Part shown: one piece after another, positions 29,292-44,100 of the stretch
Layout: each line of letters starts with the position of its first letter
Numbering within the stretch: the stretch's first letter is position 1
Assembly: GCA_033961575.1 (NCBI GenBank)
Contig: CM066727.1
Location: forward strand, 150,149,434 to 150,213,433
Source: Aselliscus stoliczkanus
Lineage: Eukaryota; Chordata; Mammalia; Chiroptera; Hipposideridae
DNA: 64,000 nt
Direction: 5' to 3'
Position numbers and translations under genes: made by a program
The notes under the pieces: model-generated
What the model was told of the DNA's origin: nothing
What the model saw: the letters and a program-made list of their open reading frames with translations, nothing else
Databases searched by the model: none

Positions 29292-29739
29292 CTGCTCTGT
29301 TTTTTAAGTGGGCACGTGGCCTCCTGTTGGAGGTAGTCACTAATATTAACTTTCTTCCTCCTCCCTGGTTTCAGAGGTACTGTTGGGAATTAACCTAAGC
29401 CATTGTAGGGGACTTGGGAAGGTAAACGGGTTGCTAAGAAAAAAGCAACATGGGGGTGGAGAAGGGCAGAGGTGACACCTGAGGAGAGGAACCTGTAGCC
29501 GGCCCCTCCCAGGCTGCAGGGGAAACGAGTTTAGCAGGATTTAGCCCTGAAGGAACAACAGCTGCTGAGAAGAACTGGAGAGGGAGAACATTTGGGTTCG
29601 TCTAAAGAATAAGGTGGCATAGGACTGGGCAGGACTGTACAGGGAGTGACAGTATGGGCCCGGATTATTGGCGAGTTGCCCCGCTTTCGATCCCCATCAC
29701 CCAGAGACTTGGACGAGGTTAATTAGAATACTAACTGGA

Positions 29740-30640
29740 CCCGCCCAGAAGCCTTCACGCTGCCCTCTGACCCTGGGGCCCAGCCCGAGGAGGCTCCTGG
29801 GGCCGAAGGCCAGAGCAAACTTAAGCAGCCGTCACGTCGCCGCCTGACTCCCGGGGCCGCCTCAGGGGCAGGCCCAGGCCCGGGCTGCCGGTCCAAACCG
29901 GCCCACCGCCTCCACGGCATGGAAGTCGCCGGCAACACTGAGGCTGCGGGGACAGGTGACAGACCGGCATCGCCCTCCGCCTTCTCTCGCGGCCCTGTCT
30001 GGAGGGTTGAGCTGGGCGGCCGAGGGCAATCCGCACGCGATTTCGACCCGCCCACCTTCTAAGAGAGGCGTAGTAGGGGTCTTCTGTTATCCCCCCAAAC
30101 ACTAGTGCGCCCCAGTGCGTTCCCGGAGTTTGCCCACGCTGCTCCATGTCCGCAAGGCGTTCTGTGATCTGGGTGTAGGCTAGTGCCTGAATATTCTTCC
30201 TTTCCTCATTTATCCGCTCCCCTTTCTGGATGCAGGTGGGCCTTGCCCCCTTTTCCCTCGCAGGTCCTGGTGGGACGAAGAGTGTATGTGAGGAGGGGGC
30301 TGTGCCTCGGAACTTCTCTCGGCGCCCAGAGGACTGCTTTACACGCAGCGGACGCTTAATAATGGTATCAATGGCAGTAAAAGAGCCCACCGCTTTTATT
30401 TTACTAAAGTCTTCAGCTTTTCTACTCCCCTCTTCCTTCTTCTCCACCACCGGCCATGAAATGGTGTACTCTCCCTTTAAGACTAAAATGGTGGCTTGCT
30501 ACGATCAGGACTCCACTTCCGGTGGGGAGGGGGCGGGACCCCAGCCCGCTCACGCCGGAAGTGGTTTGCGTTTTCAAGATGGCGACTCCCTATGTAACAG
30601 ACGAGACCGGCGGTGAGTGCGGGAGGCGCGGAGCCGCTTC
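29740..30640. promoter_or_regulatory. PYM1: CpG island with PYM1 promoter, possibly bidirectional with DGKA
   Basis: CpG-rich and TATA-less. Just before the PYM1 start are ETS-type sites ACTTCCGG (30515-30522) and CCGGAAGT (30555-30562), a GC box (about 30529-30537) and a YY1-like CAAGATGGCG (30575-30584) overlapping the start codon. This is the usual makeup of a housekeeping promoter. Divergent use toward DGKA is plausible but not shown. Confidence 0.8.
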
Positions 30641-31528
30641 TCTCCGGGCTCTCGGGGCAGGGGTTCGGACTTGGAAAGGGGTCTGGGCCCCTCCCATCCC
30701 GGGGCTCCTCCTTTGCCCCGCCCTCTGAACCGCCTTTCCCATTCATTCTCTCCTACGGGGTGTCACCTGCGCCCCCTTCTGGTCTCCAGTTTAGGGGGTC
30801 TCTGCTTCCGGTCACCCAAAGCCTAGGGTCCTTCAATGCTGGTCCCTGCTCCAGGACCCTTTCGGGCTCTTAGCTTTTCTTCAGCAGTTGAAGCTTCAGT
30901 ATTTCTTTTGGGTTCTCCAGTCTTGGGGGCTCATACACTCTCAGTTCCCTCCAATTTCTGCCCTTCCCCTCCCCCTCCCCCTCCCTCTTAGTTATACCTG
31001 CCTTCTGCCCTACCATAGCAACGTTTTAATCTTTTTCTCGAAGCTATATCTATAGAAGATTTCATTGCTACATAGTGGTTTTTCTACTTTCTCCCTCATC
31101 TTTTTTGTTGGGTCACAGGTGTGAAGGGAAGAGGAACCTAATTTAACTTTGAGCCGAGTTCTCTCCTTGATGGCCCCATGCTTCTCTACTTTCCCTGGTG
31201 ATGATAGAAGTTAAGGGACCTAAGGTGCAAGAAGGCAAACCAGCAAAGTGTCTAGTGGCCTCAAGCCCTCTGACAAGCTGATAGAACCCATTGTTTCTTC
31301 TCGCTAGTGAAGAATTTCCAGCCTGGCTGATTGAGATGCTGAAGTGTCTGCTGGCTATGTGAGGTTTATGTGTTGAAAACTGAAAAAGCAAGATTTTCAT
31401 TGTGGTTTTGTCCTATCCGAATTTTCTCATCTTTGGAAAAGTGTGCATAGTAATATTTACCAATTGATGATCAAATAAGGTAGCATATGTGGAACAATTT
31501 ATAAAACGCTGTGCAAGGCAAGGTGTTA

Positions 31529-31563
<35 letters not shown>

Positions 31564-34500
31564 GTAGTCCTCATTGTGTATGTATAGTCTTTTCTGGAAA
31601 TGACACTATGTCTGTACTGTGGTACCTACAGTCTGTTTTAAAGTGTGCCATTTATGCTTCTTGTTTTGCTGCTTTTCATGTTCCTTAACATCCCAAGCCA
31701 CTTCTCTGTGGTATCTAATGACATCCCAGCTCTCTGCTTTTCTCCAACTTCACACTTCAAAGTGGTACAACCTCTCCTGCTCTCTACTCAGTAGGTCCTT
31801 CTTCACCTAGCTCCTTTTAATGTGTGCTTTGAAAGTATTACTTAATTTCCAGTATACTTCTCTTTATTCTTAACTGTTTCTTTAAATTGATTTAATGAAA
31901 ATCCTGGTGTCACATCTCACCCTACTCTCCCGCCAAGGGATGTCTTCTGTGACCATGTGGAAGAGGAGAAGGAATCACTCTACTTTTTTGCTTTCCTTTC
32001 CCGATCATTGATCTATCACTGTCAATCCAATACTCATGGATGGTATTGCCATGCAATTATAACACTTTCTCTAGAATCTCAGGGCCATCTACTGCCCACA
32101 AGGACCCAGACGTATCACATCATAGTTTTTTCTCCACTCTGTTTCTGGCTCTCATTTTTAGTATCTCCAATACAGTACCTTTGGGGTACTCTGATCTTCT
32201 AGTTCCTCAGCATGAGACTATTGACTTTTCCTTCATGTTTTCAAACCAGCCACACATCAGAATCACCACAACTTGGACCTCACCTATGACACTGCTTCCC
32301 CTTCATGTGCTTCCCATCACTTATTTTAGCTTCCTTACCAGTCAGCCTTTTCACTACCTCACACCCACAGAATCAGCATTTTTGCCCTCCTTAAGGCTCT
32401 CTGGTTCTTAACCGTTCCCATTTCATTGAGTCTACCAGTCCCTTCATGATTCTCTTTGATGTTGCCCTGGAAGACCTCTGTGACTAGCCACTTTGATACT
32501 ATCCTCATTGCTTTCTTCATTTGTTTTTATCTTCTATACTAAGCAAGCACTTTTGTTATCTTGAATCATACCCATCAACTATTTCTTGGCTTCTGCTTCT
32601 AGGCCACAACATATGGCTAGAAAATAAGCACAGAAGCTAGCAGGTTCTGTATAACTTAATATTAGCTTCTACCAAGATCACAGCTTCTCTCCCAATTCTT
32701 TTTTCTTGGTTTGCTTACATTCTGCCATGACTATTTCCCCAACCTTTCCTCTAGGTTTCTGTGACCCTTTTAATTCTCCCTCTTGTGGCAGATGACCTTA
32801 CTTTCTATTTAATTGAAAAATCAAGGCCCCTCATTTCTGTTACTGTCCTGTCCACAGCTTAATTTCTTGAATATCAGGACTTTGTGTACTATTTCCATTT
32901 TCTCACTGCTTATTTGCTCCTTAACTCTTTACAATTTTTATTTCTAGCACCAGCCTCTCTCCTGAGTTGCCATTTCCCTTTTCTAATTGTGTGGTGAATA
33001 GATTTAATTCTTGGATATACAGTTATACCTCAAATATAATCTGACCAAAATCAATGTCAATTTTTCCTTCTTTATTTCTGTTAAAGACACCACTTGTTCT
33101 AGCCAATCCAAGACCAATTTTTTGCATCATTTTTTGCATCATTTATCTCCCTCTTTCTCTCTCTTCTTAAAATTTTAAATAGACTTTATTATTTAGAACA
33201 TTTCTAGGTTTATAGAAAATTTGAGAAGATGGTAAAATTCCCATATACCTTATACTGTTTCCCCTATTGTTAACCTCTTCCATTGGTATGGTATTGTTAT
33301 TACAATTAATGAATTGTATCAATATTGATTGATACATTATTATTAACTAAAATCTATACATTATTCAGATTTCCTTAGTTTTTACCTAATTTTTTTTTCT
33401 GTTCCAGGATCTCATCCAGGACACCACATTACATTTAGTTCTCATGTCTCCTTAAGCTCCTATTGGCTGTGACAGTTTCTCAGACTTTCCTTGTTTTTGA
33501 TGACCTTGACAGTTTTGAGGAGTACTGGTCAGGTATTTTATAGGATGCCCCCATTGGAATTTGCCTGATGTTTTTCTCATGATTAGACTGGGGCTGTGTG
33601 TTTTGGGGGTATCAACCATAGAGGTAATGCGGCATTTTCATCATGTCATGTCCAAGGGTAAATAGTATCACAATGATTTTTTACTGTTGATATTGACCAT
33701 GATCACCTGGGTGAGGTAGTGTTTATGAGGTTTCTCTACTGTAAGTTACTCTTTTCCCCCCACTTTTCATACTGTACTCTTTAGAAGAAAGTCACTATTC
33801 ATAGCCCATATTTTTTTTCCTTTTTAAAAAAATTAAAAACGTTTTTTAAATTACAATTGACATTAAATATATTAGTTTCAAGTGTACAGCGTAGTGGTTA
33901 GACATTTATATAACTTACGAAGTGATCCCCGATAAGTCTTGTACCCACCTGACATTGTACACATATATAGTTATTACAATATTATTGACTATATTCCTTA
34001 AGCTGTACTTTATATCCAAGTGACTCTTTTGTAACTGCCAATTTGTACTTCTTAATCCCTTTACCCTTTTCACCCTGTCCTGTAAGCCCCCTTCTATGTG
34101 GCAGCCATCAGTTTGTTCTCCATTTCTGTGAGTTTGTTTCTGTTTTGTTTATTCGTTTATTTTGTTCTTTAGATTCCACATTTAAGTGAAATCATATGGT
34201 ATTTGCCTTTCTCTGTTAGACTTATTTCACTTAGTATAATATCCTCTAGGTCCATCTATGTTGTCACAAATGGTAAGAGCTCATTCTTTTTTATGGCTGA
34301 GTAATATTCCATTGTATACATGTACCAAATATTCTTTATCCATTCTTCTTTTGATTGGAGCATTTAATGCATTTACATTTAAAGTAACTATTGATAGGTA
34401 TGTAGTTATTGCTATTTTATTGTTTTCTGATTGTTTTTGTAGTTCTTTGTTGTTTTCTTATACTCTTGCTCTCTTGTATGTTGGTGACTTTCTGCATTGT

Positions 34501-34991
34501 GTTCGGATTTCTTTCTCTTTATTTTTTTTAATTTTTATTATTATTATTTTTTTTCAGCCAAGCCATCCTGCCACCTGTTGGCAGCTCAACGGCAACTCAG
34601 CTCGGGCTGGCATCGAACCGCCGTTGCTCAGAGCTCAGCTCGCACTCTTGAGCGAGTTCTTAACCAACTGAGCCATTTGGCTGGCCCTCTTTCTCTTTAT
34701 TTTTTATATATCTCTTGTAGATTTTTGGTTTGTGGTTACCAATGTGCTTCATATATATACCAAGCTTTGTGTATAGCAGTCTATTTTAAGTTGATTGTTT
34801 AAATTCAAACACATTTCTAAAATCACTATCATTTTTATTTACCCCCTCCATGTTTATGTTTTTGTTGTTGTGTTTTAATTCTTTGTGTGTGTGTGTGTAT
34901 CCCTTAATTTAATGTTGTAATTACACGTGATCTTCCTACTTTTGCCTTTTAACCTTTGTACTTTAAGCTTTAGTGTTAGTTGATCCACTGC

Positions 34992-35022
<31 letters not shown>

Positions 35023-35534
35023 TTTTTTGGGGAATTGGGTGAGGAGAACAGTGTTGGGGAATTGGGGAAGGGGAACAGACAAGTTGCTGTCCTTTTGTTC
35101 TTCAGTCTAGTTGCGGAGGATGTTGCTTCACTGGCCCATGTTGGTATCCTCATTGTGCTCTTTCCGGATGAGGCAGATCAGTCGCAGGCCTCTGGATGGT
35201 CGCTCACCATGGCTATTGGCAGCTCACGCTGGCTGCCAGCCGCTCACGCTGGCTGCCAGCCACTCACTGTAGCCTATGGCAGCCCACTGCAGCAGGGGCT
35301 GCAGCCTACACCATCGCCGGGGCTCACACAGCCCAGCTCCAGGTGGAGCTGTTGTTAGCTGTAGAGGGCAGTGTCTCTGGCCCTCATGTGGGATCCGAAC
35401 CGGGGCCGCTGGCATCCCAAAACCAGCTCTTAACCAATACGCCACTGTGCCGGCCCGATCCACTGCTTATTATGTGTTTGCTTTTGTCAGTGAGAATTTG
35501 TCCTTTGTGATATTTTCTTATTAATATTTTTGAT

Positions 35535-35565
<31 letters not shown>

Positions 35566-36473
35566 GTAGAGGACAGTGTCACTGGCCCCATATGTGGGAT
35601 CTGAACCGGGGCCGCTGGCATCCCAAGCCAGCTCCCAACCACCATGCCACTCAGCCAGCCCAGATTTTTTTCTTCTTAAAGAAGTTCCTTTAACCTTTCT
35701 TGTAATACTGGTGTAGTGGTGATGAACTCCTTCAGGTTTTTCTTGTCTGGGATCATAGCCCACATTTGAAGAGTGAAGAGTTATGCTCACTTTCTTAAGG
35801 ATGGAGGATTTTTTTTACATTATTGGAATTCTTCTGCACAGGAGATTTGTCTTTTCTTTCCCATGTATTTATTCAGTCATTTATTTATAGCACTATAGAC
35901 ATTGGGTTATAATCCAATAAGATTTTATTTTATTGCTCACATGTTCTCACTTTGGACATTGGGAACTCTTTCAGTTCACTCCATGTCCCTTTGGCATGCC
36001 CCTATCAGTGTAGGTTTGTGTTGGGGTTTTTTGGGTTTTTTTTGGGGGTGGGTGGGTTGGCTCTTCTTTACTTCCTGGCACTAGCAGATGCCCCAGGCTC
36101 ATTGTATATTTCTATCCCAGTCCTAGAACCAGACATTTCTCCAAGGAGCCCTTGTTCCTTTTATTGGGGAATAATATAGGAAACCAAAATCAGAGCACTA
36201 GGTGTTTTTTTTTTTTTTTTTGAGGACAGTGTCACTGGCCCTCACATGTGGGACCCGAACTGGGGCCGCTGGCGTCCCAAGCCAGTGCTTCACCACCGCG
36301 CCACTTGGCTGGCCCAGTACTAGTGTTTTTGCTGCTATTGGGGTGTTGTTTTGCATCATTTACTCCTCTCTTGCTCCCCATCCCACACACACAGCAGTTA
36401 TCAAAATATCATTCTTTTATTTCTACTACCATTACCCTTAACCCATCTTCAATACTTGTTAGATGTATGACCT

Positions 36474-36504
<31 letters not shown>

Positions 36505-38052
36505 AGCTGAGCCATCCTGCCACCTGTTAGCAGCTCAACAGCAACTCAGCTCAGGCTGGCATTGAACCGCCGTTGCTCATAGCTCAGCTCGCACTCTTGA
36601 GTGAGCTCTTAACCAACTGAGCCACTCGGCAGGCCCAAGAATAATAAACTCTTAAACATAGGATTATACTGAGAATTAAAATTTAAATGAGATAACGTAC
36701 ATGTCCGGCATGTACGTTAGGGCCCAACAAATGGTTCTATAATTATTATGTTGTGTAAGGAATATTATATGGATTAGAAGAGATGATATATGCAAAGTAG
36801 CAAGCATAGTACTTGAGTCATTCTAAGTACCTGATAAAATTCTAGTTTCATTTATACTGTAAATATTGCTGTGACCTATGTAGTTGTCTCAGTTCCAGTC
36901 TTTCTTCCAGTTCATTTGACACACTGTTAGATTATTGCCCCTTAAGTGCAAATTTAGTTGTATAATTTTTGTTCAATATAATTCTTTCACCCTGAGTCCA
37001 CTGTTAAATTTGGCATATATCCTTCTGATCTTTATTTTTCCTGTTCATTTTTAAAACATTTTAAAATCAGTATGTACATTTTTTATATCTTGCTTTTTTA
37101 TTTAACCTTATGACAGAAATACTTTTTTTTTTTTACTGTTAGAAACTCTTCGTAAACATCTTTTAAAATACTGGCAGAGTGTTTTATTGTTGGGCACATA
37201 CCCTCTCTTACCTGTCTTCTGTTATTGGACTTTTAGATTGTTTCCAGAATTTTTATGATAAGAACTCTATGGATATTTTTGTGCATAAATTTTTGCCTGC
37301 ATTTAGGATTATTTTCTTAGGATAGATTTCCCAAAAGTAGAATTATTGGGTTGGATGGTACAAACATTTATTTTTTTATTAATTATAAAATTAATTTATG
37401 TTGATTATAGAAAACTTGGAAAATATTTTCAAAAGTAGCATAAAATGTAAGTCAGTTACATGTTTGGTAATTCCAGAACCCAAAGGGGACTACAGTTTAC
37501 ATTTCCTTTTGGTTTTTCTCTCTATACACATATATAGCATATCTATATTTAACACAATTGGTATCGTACTGAATGACTATCTTCCCCCAAATCCTTAGAA
37601 CACTCACTAGTCCCGTGAGATGTGCTACAAAACAACTAAAATAAAAGTTAAGATTCCTGGGGTCAAATACATCTGGAAAACCTGTAGACCATATTCCTGT
37701 CTTGGATATTCACGTGAATAAGATTAATTCACTTAAGTTTTGCCGATAAAAAAAAATATTTTTCCTATGTTTAACCTAGCATTTCGCAAATTTATTTAAT
37801 TTTTTTTTTTAGGTAACCCTTGTTAATGTCTTATGGAAGTAATGTTTTATACAACAAAATCTTTGGGAAATGCTGAAAAATGATAGGAATGTTTTATATT
37901 CTTTTGCTATGTTAGCCAAACTGCTTTCTAAAGGATTTTACCACCTACAACATATGAATATGCTGGTTTCATCACTTCTTTGACTACATTGGTATTCTCA
38001 TCTTTAAAAATTCTGCTTTGAGAGATGAAAATATTTTAGTGTATTTTATATA

Positions 38053-38136
<84 letters not shown>

Positions 38137-41100
38137 AGTGTCACTGGCCCTCCTATGTGGGACCCGAACCGGGGCTGCTGGCTTCCCAAGCCAGCGCTTA
38201 ACCACCGCGCCACTCGGCCGGCCCTATTTTTTGATTATTAGTAAGGTTGAACTTTTTTTTTTTTTTCATTTGTAACACAATATACAATAGTGGTATAAAA
38301 AGTACTTTGGAACCCACAGCCTGGGTTTTGAATTATGCTGCTGTTTACTGACGGTAATTTTGGGCAAGTTATTTCTCATCTTTAAAACTGGAATAATCCT
38401 GCATGGAGTTGTGACAATGAAATAATGTATATGAGCACTTTCTTTGGAATGAAGCAAGCACTACATAAAGGATAGCTGCTATTTTCAGAATTGACTATAA
38501 AATTTCCATATGGACTGTTCACTCTTACACTGAAGATACTACTCACTAGTATGAGTGCAAACCACTTTTCAATATAGTGTCATCACATACTACCTTTCTG
38601 TCTATACCTTCCAGTGAAACTGGACAATATAGTATAAGACAGGTGCAACAGCAGTGTGCTGATGTGTAAATTTTGGAACCAGAACAGTTCAGATTATAGG
38701 TACACGTGTCTTTGTGATCTTGTACATACCTTTAACCTCTTATTATTTTTTTTAGTTTCAGCTGTACAAAACAATGTAATAGACATTTTACCCCTCACAA
38801 AGTGTAACCCTCTCCCCCAATCTATTGCCCCTCTGACATCGTGTATATCTATTACAATCCCACTGACTCGATTCCCTATGTTATACTCCATATCTATATA
38901 TAAAATTATAGTTGACACCTTTAATCTCTTGAAGACTGTTTCCTTGGCTGTAGATGATAATATTTACCCATTGTCTAGATTCAGTAGGTAATGTATGTAA
39001 AGTTCTTGTACCTACTTATTAACGTAGCTACTTATAATAAATGCTCTTTCCTAATAGTGCTTATCAACATACTGTGAGTTTTCCACTGCTGTGGTTTTGT
39101 TTGTTGTTATTCCTCTTAGAGTGCCCTTTCTTTTCTCTGCCTGCAGAAATATCAGCCACTCATTTGTTGTTACTATTATTACTACTACTACTACCTAGTC
39201 TTTAAGGTCAAGATTTTAATGATTTCCTGTCACCTTCCCTCATCAAACAGGATGTGATCATTTATTCTCTTGACATCTCTTATTGTGTATCAGTTTCTCC
39301 TCTGCTACTTAAGACATTTATATTTTTGTCTTATCCTTTATTTGCCTAACTTGCCCACCCTCCTTACTTAGACTGTAAATTCATCTTGATAATTCCTGTA
39401 GCACTTTGTATATAGTACTTTTCTCAGAGGAAGCTTTCAATAGTTTATTGCATTTAATTTGTAGTCTGGCTTCTAATCACTCTACTTTTTTGAGGCAATA
39501 TTCTGGGAGATAACTAGAGATTTCCAAATTGCCCAACTCTTCCCCTTTTCCTTAATCTCTCTGCAGTATTTAATACTATTAATCACCTGCCTTTACTTAA
39601 AACTCTCGGTCTCCATGGCTGTCCTGGTTCCTCTTTCCTAGAATCATTTTATTTTGTTGCGGGCATCTTCCTTGAGGAAAATGATCATTTTTCTAGGTTA
39701 TTTCTCCAAACTGGATCTTTTTATACTTTCTCTGTTAAAAAACCACATCTAGATATTTTTTTGTTGCTTTGTTTGTTTTTTTGAGGGCAGTGTCACTAGC
39801 CCTTTTGTGTGGGATCCGAACGGGGCCTCTGGCGTCGCAACAAGCCAGCTCTTAACCATCAACCACCACGCCACTCAGCCGGCCTACATCTAGATCTTTT
39901 TATTGTTGGCCTTGAGATCATCCTCAAGCTCAGATCTGTGACCCAGATCTCCTTTCTTACTTGAAGTAGGTCTCAGGGATTCAACACAACTTTGTAACAG
40001 TCGTTTCCACCCAATCTCTTGGAGTTCTTCGAAGCCTTGCTGTGTTGTTTGTTCACTGTCTTCTTGACATCCCTGAAAACAAGGCCCTTTCAGTTTACGG
40101 AAACAGATTGAGGATTACAAAACAGCAGATGTGGGGAAATAACACAGCTTGCAAAATTGTGTGATAGTGGCAGTCTCTAATCAGTAGTTTCTGACTCTTT
40201 CAAAGATGTTATTTGAAAATCCTGATATTCTGCCTTTGGTTTTTATTTCTAGGGTAGGAATCACCAAACCTCTTCCTTCTTTTTGACACCATCAAGGCCA
40301 GAGAATGGAACCCAGATAATGTAAAATAGGTGCTCCTTTGTGATAATGGACTATTTGTATCTCTGAGGGCTTCTAGTTAGGATGCTTATTCAAGAAGCTT
40401 CTGCCTTTTTTCACATTCCGTTTTTACTAGTCTTAAGGCTTTGACTATAATCTCTGCAGTTTACTCAAATATATGTTTCTCAGCATTGTCCCTTTCTCCT
40501 TAATTCCATGTAAAACACTACCTGTCTAGAACTGAATCAGTTATTTTCACAAAGTTGTCTTCTCCTTTGGACTTCCTTTATATCAGTGGTATTTATTCTC
40601 CAAATTTTCCACATTAAAAAGTGATATTGTAATTAGTTTGTTTATTTGTGTTATTTATTACCTTTCTTCCTCACCAGAATGCATGCTACAAGAAGGCTAG
40701 ATCCTTGCTTGCTTTATTCATTGTTGTATTCCTAGGTCCTGTTACAGCCAAGTGCTAAATAAACATTTAAAATCCATGTGTGAATAAATGTTACTACCGA
40801 ATGCCCTACCTACCCATATATTGTGAAAAATAGGAGAGAATACATGTGAAAAGCACCAGATTAAATCCACTGTAGTACTGTTTCTATTAGTTCCTCTCTA
40901 ATTCAAATCTTGGCAGTCTTCCTACTGATTTACTCTTTCTGATGAAATTTTCTTTCATTACCCATACAGAGCATCTAAAGCAAGTCCTCTCACACTGTGG
41001 CTGTTGCTTTCATTTTTTTCTACGTTGAGTTTATGTTACACATTTTCAGGTTAATCTTAAAGCATTGTTTTGAGATGATCATCTGTACCTCCTTATGGGC

Positions 41101-44100
41101 CTTCGGTGTTCTCCCACAGTCTGAAGCTGGAGTCCAAGCTGAAGAGGAGATTGGATACCTTTCATGTTCTGACTAATTTACCTCTAGTCTCTTTTCCTAT
41201 TACATATGCTTTTTGCCCAGAATATTCTGGATTCTTGCTTATGTTTATTTATTCATTAATTTGAATTAATTACAGTCGTCTGTGGGCCAAGCCCTTTGCT
41301 TCAAATATCAAAGACAAGATCTCTGCTCTCAAGCAAGCAATTATGTTAAACACTAGAGCATGATAAAAGCCAAAACAGGTTTTGTGGGTGCACAAAGGGC
41401 AACTTCTAACCTGGGATGGGGTGGGGTATGTCAGGGAGGATTTCACCAAGTAGTTTATACTTGAACTTGACCTTTAAAGACCAATAGGAATTAACTAACA
41501 TGAATCAAGGAAAGTCTGTTCCAGGCCAAAGGAAACAAGCAAAAAGGCGTAGAGAATAGAGACACGTTCCGGTGAGATTTGTGAATATTTCAGAGGCTGG
41601 AGCAGAGAGGGTGAGTGACTAGGTGCTAAGAGGTTGGAAACTAGCAAGAGTTGGGTCAAGATGGCCTTTTGTGTGTGATTCCATTTTCCATGTACACAGT
41701 CTGAGGGCAACAGGAATCCAGGAAGAACTTTTAAGTAGGGGCCTGACTAGTCCAATTTGATCCTTTGTTTATGTTGTCCCATATGCCTGAAAGACTTCTC
41801 TTTCTTCTTTTTCCTTATAACCACGACCCATGCTTCCACCAGTTTAAATCCTGCTCATCTTCCAAAGATCACAACAGATGCTGTGTCTTCCATAAAAGCC
41901 TTTTAAATCACCGGTGAAAAGTAATTTTACTCTCTTTTGTGTACCCCTTCCCCAAGCCATTTACTTTTGAAACCTAAAATAAAATATTTTTAGTTTTTTT
42001 GTTTGTTTGTTTGTTTGTTTTTTGAGGGCAGTGTCACTAGCCCTCATATGTGGGACCCGAACCGGGGCCCTGTCTTCCCAAGCCAGCGCTTAACCACTGC
42101 GCCACTCGGCGGGCACAAAATATTTTTAAAACCCACAATATCACAACAATAATGGGAATTTTTAAAAACTTATTTCATATCTAATCCAACATAACTTTTC
42201 ATATTGCACATTGTTTTCTCAACTTACAAATATGTATAACATAATTGAAATCATGGCATATACATAAAATTTTATATTTTACATTGTATCACATTACATT
42301 ATTAAAAAAATTTTTTTTTATTATTTTTAATGGATGTATTATAAACCATGCCTGTATAACTGGATGCGAAGTTTGTTTTTAATACTTAGCTCTTTATAGA
42401 TAATGCTGTAATTTTCATGTGATTCTCTCCCTTCTTTTTTCTGTTTTGTTTCGTTTTTTTCCTGTTGGAACTGTTTCCTTATGTTAAATTCTGAAGATTG
42501 GGATAACTAAAAGTATTTTGAATTATCTTTGATTTTAACAGTCTGATCTTTTTACCCCTTCCCCAATCAGTGAATTACCAAATGTTGATTCTTTGACAAT
42601 GTACCTGGCACCAGTCTCTTCCTTTCCATTCTCACTGTTACAGCCAATTCTGTCCCTTATTACAGGATTATTGCAATCTTTTTTTCCTAACTAATATCCC
42701 CAGTCTCCAGTGTTTTGGTTTTCCAATTTTCCTTCTCTTCATGCCAGATTAATTGCCCTAAAGCACTTCTTTGGAGAAAAGATTCATTAGTTTGACAGAT
42801 ATTGATTGAATGCATACCATGTGCCAGATAACTGACATTTCAAGGTATGAACACCGCCCCCCCCCCCCCCCATTTACTTTATACCAGCCCTCTGACTTAG
42901 CCAGACTGGTCTATTCACTGTCTCCTGAACATGCCATCTACATTCCTATATCTGAGATTTTGTTTTAGAATGGGCTTCTGTTTAGAATCCATTCTGCTTC
43001 CCATTTCTCATTTATTTTAGTTTGTGTCTTTAAAGCCCGGCTCTAGTCTCAGCCCTCCTTCCCTGAAGCCCCTTGTCTCTGAATGTCGCAGCTGAGCAAA
43101 CAATGTCTTCTCTCTTTTTTTGTGTGTTTTTTTTTTTTGAGGGCAGTGTCACTGGCCCTCGTATGTGGGACCCGAACCAGGGCCGCCGGCTTCCCAAGCC
43201 GACGCTCAACCACCGCTCCACTCGGCCGGCCCTTTTCATTCTCTTTTATTCACCAGATAAACTCCAAATTCCTTGACCTTGTTTTGAAGGCTTTCTAAGA
43301 TCTGGCCCCATTTTTTTTTTTGAGGGCAGTGTCACTGGCCCTCACATGTGGTACCCGAACCGGGGCCACCGGCTTCCCAAGCCAGCGCTCAGCCACTGCT
43401 CCACTGGCCCCATTTATTTCCAACCTGGCTTCCTATTATTTAACACGAAGTGTCTGATTCTCCTGGACTTCTCCACTTTCTGTTCTTTAAATACCCCATG
43501 CCCATTCCCACATTCATGCCTTTTTTTGCTCATGTTTGTTCTTTCTCCCACCCCCTCTAGCTCTCAAATCTTACCCATTTTATTTAACACATTTTTTTTA
43601 GTTTTAATTCATTAATGATATTTGCATTTTGAACAAAAATATCAACTCATGTAATTTCCTAATCCATGTGAGAGGCCCATATTCTTAAAAATGAGTAATA
43701 CAAGATCTATATATAGATATAGATGGATATATAAATTGTTAATGATTTCTACTACTTCTTCCAGTTTATCCCTCTTAAGGTAACCAGTGTTAAAATGTTG
43801 GTATCTTGGTATGTGTCCTTCCACACCTTTCTCCTTGCCCCTAACACTGAATCTGTGGACCTTTTAAGAGCTACTCCTTGCCCCAACAAGAATGGGAGCG
43901 TACTCTACACCAGTGTTCTCAAAATGTTGTCCAGTACCCTTGGGAGTTCCCTAAGGTCCTTTCAGGAGGTCTGCAAGCATAATCATTTTTATAATATATA
44001 AATTGTTATTTGCCTTTTTGCTGGGTTAACGTTTGCACTGATATGGAAAAGCAGAGGTGGGTAAAACTGCTGGTCCCTTAGCGCTCATCAACGTGGTAAC

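Larger units (their letters stand above)
33170..35780 (-). mobile_element. L1 fragments, antisense to PYM1, interrupted by three SINEs
   Basis: Antisense L1 3-prime-end text (GTTTCAAGTGTACAGCGTAG; TATGGCTGAGTAATATTCCA) and antisense coding text (GGTGTAGTGGTGATGAACTCC). The SINEs are S4 34541-34687, S2 34993-35455 and S1 35544-35661. Confidence 0.65.

Noticed and set aside
29723..30450. Long minus-strand frames of 110 and 209 codons
   Set aside because: GC-rich promoter sequence rarely has stops; no known domain is seen and codon use looks incidental.
43922..43990. Possible host exon in the transposase-like text
   Set aside because: No splice sites in phase and frames are broken; better explained as a hAT transposon remnant.
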